A DNA stretch of 32,493 bases from Pseudomonadota bacterium. Its GTDB lineage: Bacteria > Pseudomonadota > Alphaproteobacteria > SMXQ01. Within the stretch, counting starts at the first letter, position 1, and each line of letters starts with the position of its first letter. The position numbers and the translations under genes were made by a program. The stretch is from contig JADFJG010000030.1 in the NCBI GenBank assembly GCA_022566265.1, forward strand, positions 1-32,493, read 5' to 3'. Positions 9,150 through 17,763 of this stretch are shown piece by piece. The notes beneath the pieces are model-generated. The model was not told the DNA's origin and ran no database searches. It saw nothing but the letters and a program-made list of their open reading frames with translations.

Positions 9150-10199
9150 ATGAAATCGACAATGGCAAGATTGCCCCTCGGCGCGGTCTCGGGCCTGGCG
9201 GCGATGGCGCTGCTTGCGGTGCCGCCGGCCGGCGCCGAGAGCTTCTATAAGGGCAAGACCATCGAGCTTGCCATCGGCGGCTCGCCCGGCGGCGGCTACG
9301 ATACCTATGGCCGCACGGTCGCCCGGCATATCGGCAAATACATCCCGGGTAACCCCACCATCGTGCCCAAGAACCGGCCCGGCGCCGGCAGCCGCAAGGC
9401 GGCCGCCTGGCTCTATAACGTGGCGCCCAAGGACGGCACCGCCATCGCCATCCTGTTCCCCGGCGCCATCATGGATCCGGTGATCCGTCCCAAGAAGGCC
9501 AAATTCGATACCACCAAGTTCAATTTCCTCGGCAGCGCCAACCGGGAATCACGCACCTGCATTTCCTGGCACACCTCTCCGGTCAAGACCTTCAAGGACC
9601 TCTTCACCAAGCCCCTCATCGTCAGCGGCAGCGCGCGCGGCGGCTCGTCCAGGGACTTCCCCAACTTCCTCAACAACCTGTTGGGGACCAAGTTCACCAT
9701 CGTCAGCGGCTACAAGGGCACCAAGACCATGCTCCTGGCGATCGAGCGCGGCGAAACCCAGGGGCTTTGCGGCTATGCCTGGACGAGCTTCAATCTCCAG
9801 CGCCCCGACTGGATCAAGGAGGGCAAGGTCAACATCCTCGTCCAGTTGGCGATGGCTCCGACCGAGGGCATGACCAAGCTCGGCGTACCGATGATCTGGG
9901 ACTTCGTCAAGTCCAAGGAACACCGCGAGATCATGGAGTTCTTCTTCAAGCAGCAGGAATTCGGCCGGCCCTTCGTCGCGCCGCCAGGCGTGCCGGCGAA
10001 GCGGTTGGCGATCCTGCGCAAGGCCTTCATGGCCGTTCTCAAGGATGACGATCTACTGAAGGACGCCAAGAAGTCGCGGATCGTTATCAACCCGGTTTCG
10101 GGCGAGGAGGTCAAGAAGCTCGTCCTCGAGCTCTTCGCCCTGCCGAAATCCCGGATCGAGCGGACCATCGCCGCGACCAAGTTCAAGAAGAAGAAGTAG
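9150..10199 (+). CDS. Bug/TctC-family periplasmic solute-binding protein
   Basis: A protein of 349 aa. It has a Sec signal peptide (hydrophobic 12-28, probable cleavage after AGA at 29), then the typical start of the tripartite tricarboxylate transporter receptor family: FYKGKTIELAIGGSPGGGYD and later NRPGAGSRKAA. These proteins bind carboxylates or related small molecules for TctAB permeases. No tctA or tctB lies nearby, so this is one of the orphan receptors common in Proteobacteria. An AGGGAGG ribosome site lies about 11 nt before the ATG. The C-terminus is Lys-rich. The ligand is unknown. A role in sensing rather than uptake is possible, since a histidine kinase gene converges on it from the other strand. 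Confidence 0.87.
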   Translation: MKSTMARLPLGAVSGLAAMALLAVPPAGAESFYKGKTIELAIGGSPGGGYDTYGRTVARHIGKYIPGNPTIVPKNRPGAGSRKAAAWLYNVAPKDGTAIAILFPGAIMDPVIRPKKAKFDTTKFNFLGSANRESRTCISWHTSPVKTFKDLFTKPLIVSGSARGGSSRDFPNFLNNLLGTKFTIVSGYKGTKTMLLAIERGETQGLCGYAWTSFNLQRPDWIKEGKVNILVQLAMAPTEGMTKLGVPMIWDFVKSKEHREIMEFFFKQQEFGRPFVAPPGVPAKRLAILRKAFMAVLKDDDLLKDAKKSRIVINPVSGEEVKKLVLELFALPKSRIERTIAATKFKKKK

Positions 10200-10250
10200 C
10201 GCGCGGCGGCGCCATGATTTGGCCCCCCGGGCCGAGTTGACGGCGGTCCT

Positions 10251-12068
10251 CTAGCCGCCCCCGAGGGTGGCGTCGACGAGGCCGCGGGTCTCCGCGCCGA
10301 CGACGATGCGCTCCTTGGGGAAACGCACCGTCACCGTGGTGCCGATGCCGACCTCGCTTTGCAAATCCATCGAGCCTGAGCTCAATTCGACGAGAGATTT
10401 GGTGAGCGGCAGACCGAGCCCGGTGCCTTCGTACTTGCGCGCCAGCTTGCTGTCGATTCGCCCGAACGAGGTTAGCGCCTTGGGGATGTCCTCGATCGCG
10501 ATGCCGATGCCGGTGTCGATGACCTGGAAGACATAGCCGGAGTCGGCCCGGAACCAGGCCTTGACCGTCACCGTGCCGCCGGCGGGGGTGAACTTGACCG
10601 CGTTGGACAGGAGGTTGATCAGGATCTGCTTGAGCTTGCGCTCATCGAAGCGAAGCGCCGGCAGATCCTCGGGGATTTCCGTTACCAGCCTCACGCCCCC
10701 GTTCCCGGCCCGCTCCCGCACCAGCCTCAGGCAGGAGTGGATGACCTCCGCCACATCCACGTCCGACTCGTCGAGTTCGAGCTTGCCGGCCTCGATCTTC
10801 GACAGATCCAGGATGTCGTTGATCAGGGCGAGAAGATGTCGGCCCGATTCATGGACGTCCCCGGCATAGTCGCGGTACCTGTCGGTGCCGACGGGCCCGA
10901 ACATCTCGCCCTTGATGATCTCCGAGAAGCCGATGATGGCGTTCAACGGCGTGCGCAATTCGTGGCTCATCAGGGTCAGGAATTCGGACTTGGCGCGGTT
11001 GGCCGCCTCCGCCTCGTCGCGCGCGATCGAAAGGTCGTCGGCAAGCGCCGCAAGCTGTTTGCCTTGGGCTTCGGACCGCTGCTTGGCGTCCTGGAGCTCG
11101 GCCAAACGTTCCTTCAGGCAGCGCCGGCTGGCCCGCAAGGCTTCCTCCGCCCGCTTGGGACGGGTGATGTCGGTGAAGGTGGTGACGGACCCACCGTCGG
11201 GCATGGTTTCGCGACTGGCGGCGATGACCGTGCCGTCGGGCAAGGTGAATTCGTGCCGCCGTAGCTCGCCGGTCCTTTTACTGATCACCCGTTCCCTGAC
11301 GTGGCGCTCGACGTCGCCGGGACCGTAATCGCCCCGCCGGGCCTTGAAGCGGGCGATATCCTCGTATGGCTTGCCGATGCAAATAAAGCCGGGCGGATAG
11401 CGGAACAGTTCAACGAACCGCCGGTTGAAGGCAACGAGTTTGAGCTCGGCGTCATAGACGCTGATGCCCTGGGACATGTTCTCCAGCGTCGTCTCCAGGA
11501 CCACCGTCTTCTCCGCCAACTCGCTCTCGGTGCGCTTGCGTTTGGCGATGTTCTTGAAGACGACGACGGCGCCGGTGACTTCGCCGCCCTGGTCGCGGAT
11601 CGGCGTGCTGACATATTCGACCGGGAAGGAAGTGCCGTCCTTGCGCCAGAACACCTCGTCGTCGACTTGGTGGACGGCGCCGTCGCTCGGCGCCGCGTGG
11701 ATCGGGCATTCCTCATGGGGATAGGGCGTGCCGTCGGCGCGGGTGTGGTGGAGGATGGCGTGCTGGGGCTTGCCGATCAGCTCCTCCACCGGCCAGCCGA
11801 TCAATCGGGCGCCGGCCGGGTTGATGAAGGTCGTGCGTCCCTCGAGATCCAGCCCGTAGATGCCGTCGCCGGCCGCATTCAGGATCAGGTCGTTTTGCTG
11901 TTTGACGCAATCGAGGAGATCGATGATCTTCTGTTGCGCCTGAATTCCGTCCATCAGTTGCCGGTTCGCCTCCTGCAGCGCGGCGGTCCTCTTTCTCAGG
12001 CGCTGAAAATGTTTGTCACCGGTAAGCACACGCACCTTCCTTGCGCCTTTGTTCTTGGTTGCGATCAT
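10251..12068 (-). CDS. Soluble PAS-PAS histidine kinase
   Basis: A protein of 605 aa with no membrane helix, hence cytoplasmic. It has an N-terminal coiled coil (about 20-58), PAS 1 at about 60-175 (GDGIYGLDLEGRTTFINPAG), and PAS-7-type PAS 2 at about 190-300 (ENMSQGISVYDAELKL). A long coiled coil follows at about 305-360. The HisKA domain carries phospho-acceptor H369 (LMSHELRTPLNA), and the ATPase domain has N489 (NLLSNAVKF), DTGIGI and GTGLGLP motifs. It has no receiver domain, so a separate response regulator is needed; none is adjacent. The ATG at 12068 has a poor ribosome site. A GTG at codon 14, preceded by AGGAAGG, is an alternative start that loses no domain. The PAS-7 module closely resembles the one in the kinase at 1807-4476. 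Confidence 0.92.
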   Translation of the reverse strand: MIATKNKGARKVRVLTGDKHFQRLRKRTAALQEANRQLMDGIQAQQKIIDLLDCVKQQNDLILNAAGDGIYGLDLEGRTTFINPAGARLIGWPVEELIGKPQHAILHHTRADGTPYPHEECPIHAAPSDGAVHQVDDEVFWRKDGTSFPVEYVSTPIRDQGGEVTGAVVVFKNIAKRKRTESELAEKTVVLETTLENMSQGISVYDAELKLVAFNRRFVELFRYPPGFICIGKPYEDIARFKARRGDYGPGDVERHVRERVISKRTGELRRHEFTLPDGTVIAASRETMPDGGSVTTFTDITRPKRAEEALRASRRCLKERLAELQDAKQRSEAQGKQLAALADDLSIARDEAEAANRAKSEFLTLMSHELRTPLNAIIGFSEIIKGEMFGPVGTDRYRDYAGDVHESGRHLLALINDILDLSKIEAGKLELDESDVDVAEVIHSCLRLVRERAGNGGVRLVTEIPEDLPALRFDERKLKQILINLLSNAVKFTPAGGTVTVKAWFRADSGYVFQVIDTGIGIAIEDIPKALTSFGRIDSKLARKYEGTGLGLPLTKSLVELSSGSMDLQSEVGIGTTVTVRFPKERIVVGAETRGLVDATLGGG

Positions 12069-12378
12069 GATCGTGCCGCGATTGTCATCAGTTCCCCTTG
12101 CGCCGGCCGGCCCGGCTGATCAAGCAGCCTAGGCCCGCTCGGCACATGGAGGAATGATCTCGAAATGGCTAATACATGCACTATATTGACTTAGATTATT
12201 ATACTGGACCTACTATTAATCGGGGGTTAATTGCTTTCCAACCGCGCTCCTCGGGACCGGCGAACGGCATTCCCGAATAAGAGGAAATGGGGCGGAAGGA
12301 GGGGCCCGGCGGCTCACCAGGCGGCTCGAATGATATTCAACCGGTTATTTAAGGAGTCGCTGTAAGTATCCAGGACTA
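12069..12378. other. AT-rich intergenic region upstream of the soluble kinase
   Basis: A 310-bp gap between the end of the osmoprotectant operon and the start of the kinase gene, both on the minus strand. Bases 12160-12240 are clearly AT-rich against GC-rich surroundings. On the minus strand TATAAT (12203 to 12198) is a perfect -10 box, but I see no good -35 at 16-18 bp. On the plus strand TTGACT (about 12185-12190) is a possible -35. No gene is seen. Confidence 0.4.
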
Positions 12379-13899
12379 TTAGCTGTCTGCGCTCAGTCTC
12401 AGGCCCTTGGGTACCAACAGCCGCTCGGCGAGTTCGAACATCCCCTGGACAATGAGCGCGAGAAGGGCGGCGGGAACGGCGCCCTCGAGGATGAGATTGA
12501 CGTCATCCAGGCGAATGCCCGTGAGGATCGGCTGGCCGTAGCCGCCGGCGCCGATCAGGGCGCCGAGGGTGGCGGTGCCGATATTGATTACCGCCGAAGT
12601 CTTGATGCCGGAAAGGATGGCGCGCGACGCCATCGGCAGCTCGACCAGCCTGAGCCGCGCCGCCGGCGCGAGGCCGAGGGCCTCGGCCGAAGTGCGGATC
12701 GGCAACGGGATATCGTGAAGGCCGGTATAGGTGCCGCGCACGATGGGCAGCAGGCTGTAGAGGAAGAGCGCGACGATCGCCGGCGGTCCACCGATGCCGA
12801 GAAGCGGGATCATGAAGACGAGAAGCGCCAGCGACGGGATGGTCTGGATGACGCCGACGACGGCGAGGATGACCTGGCCGAGCGTGCGCCGGCGGGCGGC
12901 AATCACGCCGAGCGGGATCGAGAGCACGATCGCCGCGCTCAGCGAGATCGCCACCAGGGTGAGATGTTCGACCGTGCGGCGCCAGAGCCGGGCAAAAAAG
13001 CCCTCCACCGGCGCCGTCACGTCGAGGCCGAGCGTCTTCGCCAGGAACCGGGCGGCGACCTTGGTTTCGGCCACGCCCTTCAATTTCACCTCGGCGTTCA
13101 TCGCCGTCATCGCCGCCTGTCCGATGCGGCCCTCGAGGCGCAACAGGGCGGCGACGGCGCCGGGCGCGCGGGCGGTAAGATCGGCGCGATAGAGATAGAC
13201 GGCGTCATAGGCCGGGAAGTGGCGAAGATCGTCGGTCAATACCGTCAACCCGTAATAGGCGATCTCGGCGTCGGTGGCGTAGAGGTCGATGACGTCGATA
13301 CCGCCGCCCATCAGGCCGCGGTAGGCGAGGTCGTGGTCGAGCCCGCGCACCTCCGCCTGGGGCAGGCCGTAACGTCGCCGCAAGCTGGGCCAGCCGTCGC
13401 CGCGGTCGATGAACTCGTTGGAAAATCCGAATTTCAATCCGGGGTGACGGACGAGGTCGGATATTTTCTCCACCCCGAGGCGATCGGCCATGGCCGGCAA
13501 CATGCCCAAGGCGTAGGTGTTGTTGAAACCGAGCGGCCGGCTGGCGCGCAATCCCCGATCGGCAAGGGCGCGTTCGAGCGCGTCCGCGGTCCGGATGTCG
13601 AGGCCCGAGAGGATTTCTTGCCGGAGCGTCCCGGTATATTCGGGGTAGATGTCGATCTCGCCCTTGAGAAGCGCGTTCCACAAGATCCGCGTGCCGCCAA
13701 GCTCGCGAAGGTGAACGGCGCGGACCTTGGCGCTGCGCGTGAGGTGGAGCGCGATTTCGCCGAGCACCACCGATTCGGTGAATTTCTTCGATCCGATCCT
13801 GACCTCGGGCGCCGGCGGTTCGGCCGCGCCCGCCGCCAAGGACCCGGCCAGGAGCCAGGCGAGAAGGGCGATCGCAACGAGGGGTGGCGATCTCGTCAT
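12379..13899 (-). CDS. Fused osmoprotectant-type binding protein and permease (OpuC/ProW-like)
   Basis: A protein of 506 aa with two parts. Residues 1-26 are a signal peptide. About 30-290 form an OpuAC-type substrate-binding domain (VRIGSKKFTESVVLGE, EIDIYPEYTGT). About 305-500 form a ProW-type permease with five or so membrane helices and the EAA-like loop (ALGLAPAARLRLVELPMAS). The system should import quaternary amines or similar compounds such as glycine betaine, choline or ergothioneine. The binding domain comes first; the better-known EgtU-type and OpuF-type fusions carry it after the permease. The start is fixed by an ATGA overlap with the upstream ATPase gene. The open frame continues upstream through that gene in another register, but this is only GC-rich read-through. 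Confidence 0.9.
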   Translation of the reverse strand: MTRSPPLVAIALLAWLLAGSLAAGAAEPPAPEVRIGSKKFTESVVLGEIALHLTRSAKVRAVHLRELGGTRILWNALLKGEIDIYPEYTGTLRQEILSGLDIRTADALERALADRGLRASRPLGFNNTYALGMLPAMADRLGVEKISDLVRHPGLKFGFSNEFIDRGDGWPSLRRRYGLPQAEVRGLDHDLAYRGLMGGGIDVIDLYATDAEIAYYGLTVLTDDLRHFPAYDAVYLYRADLTARAPGAVAALLRLEGRIGQAAMTAMNAEVKLKGVAETKVAARFLAKTLGLDVTAPVEGFFARLWRRTVEHLTLVAISLSAAIVLSIPLGVIAARRRTLGQVILAVVGVIQTIPSLALLVFMIPLLGIGGPPAIVALFLYSLLPIVRGTYTGLHDIPLPIRTSAEALGLAPAARLRLVELPMASRAILSGIKTSAVINIGTATLGALIGAGGYGQPILTGIRLDDVNLILEGAVPAALLALIVQGMFELAERLLVPKGLRLSADS

Positions 13900-14648
13900 T
13901 GCGGCCCGCCCCGCAAGGCGTCGAAGGGGGCGCGCTGGGCGTTGATGAAACGGGTGACGAAGGGATCGGCCGGAGAATCGACGAGGTCCCTGAGGGTGCC
14001 GGTCTGGACGATGGCGCCCTCGCGCATGAGCACGATGACGTCGGCGAAGAAGCCGGCCTCGCCGATGTCGTGGGTGACCAGGACCACGGTCTTGTTCAGG
14101 GCCTCGAACACCGCCTTGAGATCGGTCTGGAGCTCGGACCGGATCATCGGATCGAGCGCGCCCAGGGGTTCGTCGAGGAGAAGGATTTCGGGATCCAGCA
14201 TCAATCCCCGCATCAGGCTGACCCGCTGGCGCTGGCCGCCGGAAAGCTGGACCGGATAGCGGGCAAGGGCGTCCCTGGGAAAGCGCGTGAGGTCCGCGAG
14301 TTCCTCGAGCCTGGCCTCGATCTTGGCCTTGGGCCAGCCGATATGGCGCGCCATGAGGGTGACATTGGCGCCGGCGTCGAGATGGGGAAAGAGACCGCCA
14401 TCCTGGATCACATAGCCCATGCGCCGGCGGATCAGGGCTGAGTTGGCGGCGGTGACGGCGGTGGAGTCGAACAGGACAGAGCCCCGGTCCGGCCGGATCA
14501 GGCCGTTCATCAGCCCGATCAGGGTGGATTTGCCGCAGCCGCTCGGGCCGATCAGCACGGTGGTCTTGCGGGGCCGGATTTCGAGGCTCAAGGGCGCCAG
14601 CGCCCGGGTGGGGCCGAAGGATTTGGCGACGTCTATCAGCTCGAGCAT
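13896..14648 (-). CDS. Osmoprotectant-type ABC transporter ATPase (OpuCA/ProV-like)
   Basis: A protein of 250 aa. It has Walker A GPSGCGKST (34-42), the Q-loop in VIQDGGLFPHL, signature LSGGQRQR (135-142), Walker B ILLLDEP (155-161) and switch H193. The Q-loop region and the sequence LIGLMNGLIRPDRG after Walker A fit the quaternary-amine uptake ATPases. It lacks the C-terminal CBS pair of ProV/OpuAA, so any osmotic control must work differently. It is the first gene of a two-gene operon and overlaps the fused binding-protein/permease gene by ATGA. A GGAAG sequence about 13 nt upstream is a weak ribosome site. Confidence 0.92.
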   Translation of the reverse strand: MLELIDVAKSFGPTRALAPLSLEIRPRKTTVLIGPSGCGKSTLIGLMNGLIRPDRGSVLFDSTAVTAANSALIRRRMGYVIQDGGLFPHLDAGANVTLMARHIGWPKAKIEARLEELADLTRFPRDALARYPVQLSGGQRQRVSLMRGLMLDPEILLLDEPLGALDPMIRSELQTDLKAVFEALNKTVVLVTHDIGEAGFFADVIVLMREGAIVQTGTLRDLVDSPADPFVTRFINAQRAPFDALRGGPQ

Positions 14649-14873
14649 GGCTCACGGACTTCCAGTTCGCGCGGTTCGGGCGGTTCGGGCAAGGCTTGGG
14701 CCGCCCCCGGTGCATTGCGCCTCAAGCGGCACTATCTCACAGAATTCGCATTCCGATAAAGGAAGGCCGACGGTATGCGGGATCTGTCGAGGGAAGGCTT
14801 TCAACCTGGCCACGACACCGTTATCCTTTAGGCCCAGTTTTTGAGGTACCAACCAGACGGCGGGGCCGGAACC

Positions 14874-15560
14874 ATGGACCGAAAACGGAAAGTCAGGGAG
14901 TTGGCGCGCGGTGCGTCACCACGCTTCTCTCGTCGGAAGGTACTGACGGGCCTGACGGCGGGCGCGGCGTTGGTCGCCTCCGCTCGGGTGGCAAGGGCGG
15001 CCTGCGCGATCACGCCGGGGCAAGCCGAAGGGCCGTTCTATCCCGCGGCGATTGAGGATTTTGATTGGGATCTCACGCGCGTGACCGGCGGATCCGGCCG
15101 CGCCGAGGGCGAGGTGATCGAGGTAACCGGACAGATACAGGACGCCAAGTGCCGGCCGCTTTCCGGTTGTGAGGTCGAGGTATGGCAGGCCAACATCCAC
15201 GGCCGCTATAGTCATCCAAGGGACATGCCGCGAGGCCGGCCCTTGGACCCGAATTTCCAGGGTTATGCCAGGTTGACCACCGACAAGGGCGGAAACTATC
15301 GCTTTCTGACCATCATTCCGGGTTCCTACCCGGCCATGGCGGACTGGATTCGCCCGCCCCATATCCACTTCAAGGTGCGCGCCCCGTTCAATCCGCCGGT
15401 GACCACCCAGATGTATTTCGCCGGTCACGCGCTGAACGACAAAGACTTGATCTTGGCGCCGTTCTCCCAAGCGCAACGGGCGTCGCTCGAAGTCGCGTTC
15501 GACAAAATCAGGGCTGACGGCATCCGCGCCGGAACGTTCAATCTGACACTTGCGGGATGA
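14874..15560 (+). CDS. Tat-exported intradiol dioxygenase-like protein
   Basis: A protein of 228 aa. A twin-arginine signal (SRRKVLTG followed by a hydrophobic stretch and AARVARA-like end) precedes a protocatechuate 3,4-dioxygenase beta-type fold (ITPGQAEGPFYP). Candidate non-haem Fe(III) ligands are present in the family order: Tyr in GRYSHP, Tyr in PGSYPAM, and two His in RPPHIHFKV. Catechol-type ring cleavage in the periplasm is therefore plausible, although many secreted members have no known substrate. The ATG at 14874 is chosen because the Tat signal then starts normally; a TTG at 14841 is the only earlier start in frame. It stands alone, divergent from the osmoprotectant operon, and no ring-cleavage pathway genes are near. 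Confidence 0.88.
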   Translation: MDRKRKVRELARGASPRFSRRKVLTGLTAGAALVASARVARAACAITPGQAEGPFYPAAIEDFDWDLTRVTGGSGRAEGEVIEVTGQIQDAKCRPLSGCEVEVWQANIHGRYSHPRDMPRGRPLDPNFQGYARLTTDKGGNYRFLTIIPGSYPAMADWIRPPHIHFKVRAPFNPPVTTQMYFAGHALNDKDLILAPFSQAQRASLEVAFDKIRADGIRAGTFNLTLAG

Positions 15561-15849
15561 TGGATAGTACAGGAGGGCGCGGGCAAACCGGGCAGGGGTC
15601 AGCCCTGGTTCGCCAGTCCCGCATTCAGTATGACCCGCCTTTAACCCGCTCGCGTTAGGCAAAGGGTCAATTTCCGAGCTCTCGGTGCTCATCTGTTTAC
15701 AGGGGGATAGGGATGTGACGCCGTCTACATCGGAGGCGGGCCGGTTACCACGCCGGATCGCACGTGACACAAATCACTCGCCGCAAGCTTACCCTACGGC
15801 GGCAATATGGTTCGGCCGGAGAGCGCGGAGATCAGCGGCGCCGGCCTGC

Positions 15850-16053
15850 TCAGGCCACCGAGGTAACCTGGCCGTTCACCAGCCGGTGCCGGTCTCGTCG
15901 ATGACTCGCGGCGCGGGCCGAGCGCAGCGCCAGCCGGCACCTCTTGACGGTGTCAAGCTCTTCCACGCTGTCACAGCCGTCCACCAGCATGTGGGACAGC
16001 TTGGTGTCCAGCATATCGATCACGATATCGAGCTGCTTACTCGAAAGATACAT
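15850..16053 (-). CDS. Small hypothetical protein, 67 aa
   Basis: Not recognised. An AGGAGA ribosome site lies about 6 nt before the ATG, and the first 45 residues look like a real amphipathic helical protein (MYLSSKQLDIVIDMLDTKLS). The C-terminal third is Arg/His-rich. It stands alone in an otherwise empty 880-bp region between two plus-strand genes. The ribosome site and N-terminal composition argue for a real gene; absence of known motifs leaves this uncertain. Confidence 0.5.
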   Translation of the reverse strand: MYLSSKQLDIVIDMLDTKLSHMLVDGCDSVEELDTVKRCRLALRSARAASHRRDRHRLVNGQVTSVA

Positions 16054-16443
16054 CTTGGTCTCCTGGAAAAATTGTCCGCTGCTTGATTAAATTGGGATCG
16101 GAACAAACAAATGGCCAAGTCTCCCTTTGGGCGAGGTCACGCCCTGGTGACAGTGACGAAGGAGGAATCGACTGAAAGTACACTTCCGTTATGCCCGATA
16201 CATTTTTGCTCCCGCGATTTACGCTTCACGGTTTCGGAAAAGGGCGGAAATCTATTTCAGGTATAGTCCAGTGTCAAGTCGGTAATATTTAGGGTGCCGG
16301 AATCACTTCTTTCCATACACCCCGTTCAGCCTGCGATCCCGCGGCTCCGAATTGGCGCCGTCAGGGCCACGGGAATACTTAATATGTCCTACCTTTTGGC
16401 TATAGTAGCGGCGGGATAATCGAAAATTTACGAGGAACGGAAT
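16054..16443. other. Intergenic region upstream of the SelA-like gene
   Basis: A 390-bp stretch with no supported gene. It is more AT-rich than its flanks and should contain promoters for the small minus-strand gene and for the PLP enzyme. A GAGGA ribosome site lies just before 16444. No strong palindrome is seen. Confidence 0.4.
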
Positions 16444-17721
16444 ATGTCCGAGGACCGCTTCGGCAATCCCCATGCGCCGGGCCTTCCCTATGCCCACGGC
16501 GCGTACATCCGCTCGAGCAAGGACGATCACGCGAAACTGCGTCACGCCTGGCGCTTCATCGACCGGCGGGTGGCGGAATCGGGCCTCGAGGCGGTCTACA
16601 ATCTGAGCGGCCTCGATCGCCGGTTGGAGGCGACGGCGGACGATCTGGCGCTGTTCGACGACGATCTGGCGCCGGCGCTGATGATCGACAGGTTGGACGC
16701 CCTGGCGCTCGATCATCTCGGCGGCGATGCCAAAACGCACGGGATCGTCGCCTTCAATCGCCAGACCGCGGCGGTGATCACGGCGACGGCGGTGATGGCC
16801 GGCCCGGGCGATACGGTGATCGGCGTTTCCGCCACCGGCAGCCACCCCTGCGTCGTCCGCGGGGCGATGCGGGCGGGCGCCGATTTCATCGATACCCTCG
16901 GCGTTTCCCAGTTCGAGCGGGCGATCGGCGAGACCGCCAAGGTCGCCCTGGTGTCGATGACCCGCCTCGCGGTGAGCTACGAGATCCTTTCGGTCAAGGA
17001 GATCGAGCGCATCGTCAGGCTGGCGCACGACGCCGGCGCCAAGGTGCTGGTCGACGACGCCGGCGGCGCGCGGGTCGGCCCGGCGGTGTTCGGTCAGCCC
17101 AAGATGCTCGAGCTCGGCGTCGACGTCGGTTCGACCGGGCTCGATAAATACGGCACCGTCGGACCGCGCATCGGCCTGCTCGGCGGCCGGCGGGAACTGG
17201 TGGATGAGATCCGGGCGCTGGCTTTCGAACTCGGCGTCGAGGCCCGCCCGATGATCTATCCCGGCATCGTCCGTTCGCTCGAGCAATACGACCCGGCCCG
17301 CGTGCGCGCCCTCGTGGCGACCACCAAGGAGGTGATCGCGGCGGTCAAGAGGAGGCTTGGCAACCGGGTCACCGAGACGCCGGTGATCGCGCGCCTCGAC
17401 GGCGAGGACATCCTCGAGATCGCCATGGAGCGGGCGGGGCTATCCGAGCGCCCGGCGGCGCCGATCGAGGCCTCGGCCGGGCTCGCCATGCTGTTGCTGA
17501 AAGATTACGGGGTGCTGACCGTCCATTTCGCCGGCCTGCCGCCCGGCACCTCGGCGATGCTGATCAAGTTCGTGCCGCCGGAAACCCTGGCGCGCTTCGG
17601 CGGCGCCGAGCGCTTCGCCGAAGCCATCGATAAATCCCTCGACCGCTTGGCCCAGGTGATCGGCTCACCGGCGGCGTTCCGCGAGTTGCTGTTCGGTGAG
17701 GAAAACCCGGGACCAGCCTGA
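16444..17721 (+). CDS. SelA-like PLP-dependent enzyme (fold type I)
   Basis: A protein of 425 aa related to the SelA/DgaE group of the aspartate-aminotransferase fold. The cofactor-binding Asp is in KVLVDDAGG (D204/D205). The Schiff-base Lys is probably K235 in STGLDKYGTVGPRIGLLGG, which matches the SelA-type SGDK-LLGGPQAG region in place and context. The N-terminus lacks features of a true L-seryl-tRNA(Sec) selenium transferase, so lyase or racemase-type chemistry on a small amino acid derivative is more likely, as in D-glucosaminate-6-phosphate ammonia-lyase. It starts with ATG after GAGGA. It stands alone. A selenoprotein gene lies 1.9 kb downstream, so a role in Sec synthesis deserves a check, but I do not assign it. 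Confidence 0.8.
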   Translation: MSEDRFGNPHAPGLPYAHGAYIRSSKDDHAKLRHAWRFIDRRVAESGLEAVYNLSGLDRRLEATADDLALFDDDLAPALMIDRLDALALDHLGGDAKTHGIVAFNRQTAAVITATAVMAGPGDTVIGVSATGSHPCVVRGAMRAGADFIDTLGVSQFERAIGETAKVALVSMTRLAVSYEILSVKEIERIVRLAHDAGAKVLVDDAGGARVGPAVFGQPKMLELGVDVGSTGLDKYGTVGPRIGLLGGRRELVDEIRALAFELGVEARPMIYPGIVRSLEQYDPARVRALVATTKEVIAAVKRRLGNRVTETPVIARLDGEDILEIAMERAGLSERPAAPIEASAGLAMLLLKDYGVLTVHFAGLPPGTSAMLIKFVPPETLARFGGAERFAEAIDKSLDRLAQVIGSPAAFRELLFGEENPGPA

Positions 17722-17763
17722 AGCGTTACCGGCGACTTCCGGGGAGCCGGGGGCCGGCAAACA

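Noticed and set aside
13896-14715. Upstream extension of the fused osmoprotectant protein to 778 residues
   Set aside because: The extra N-terminal sequence is the ATPase gene read in the wrong frame. The ATGA overlap and signal peptide fix the start at 13899.
16444-17721. Authentic selenocysteine synthase SelA
   Set aside because: The Lys context and length fit only the wider SelA-like group, and no selB or selC is adjacent.
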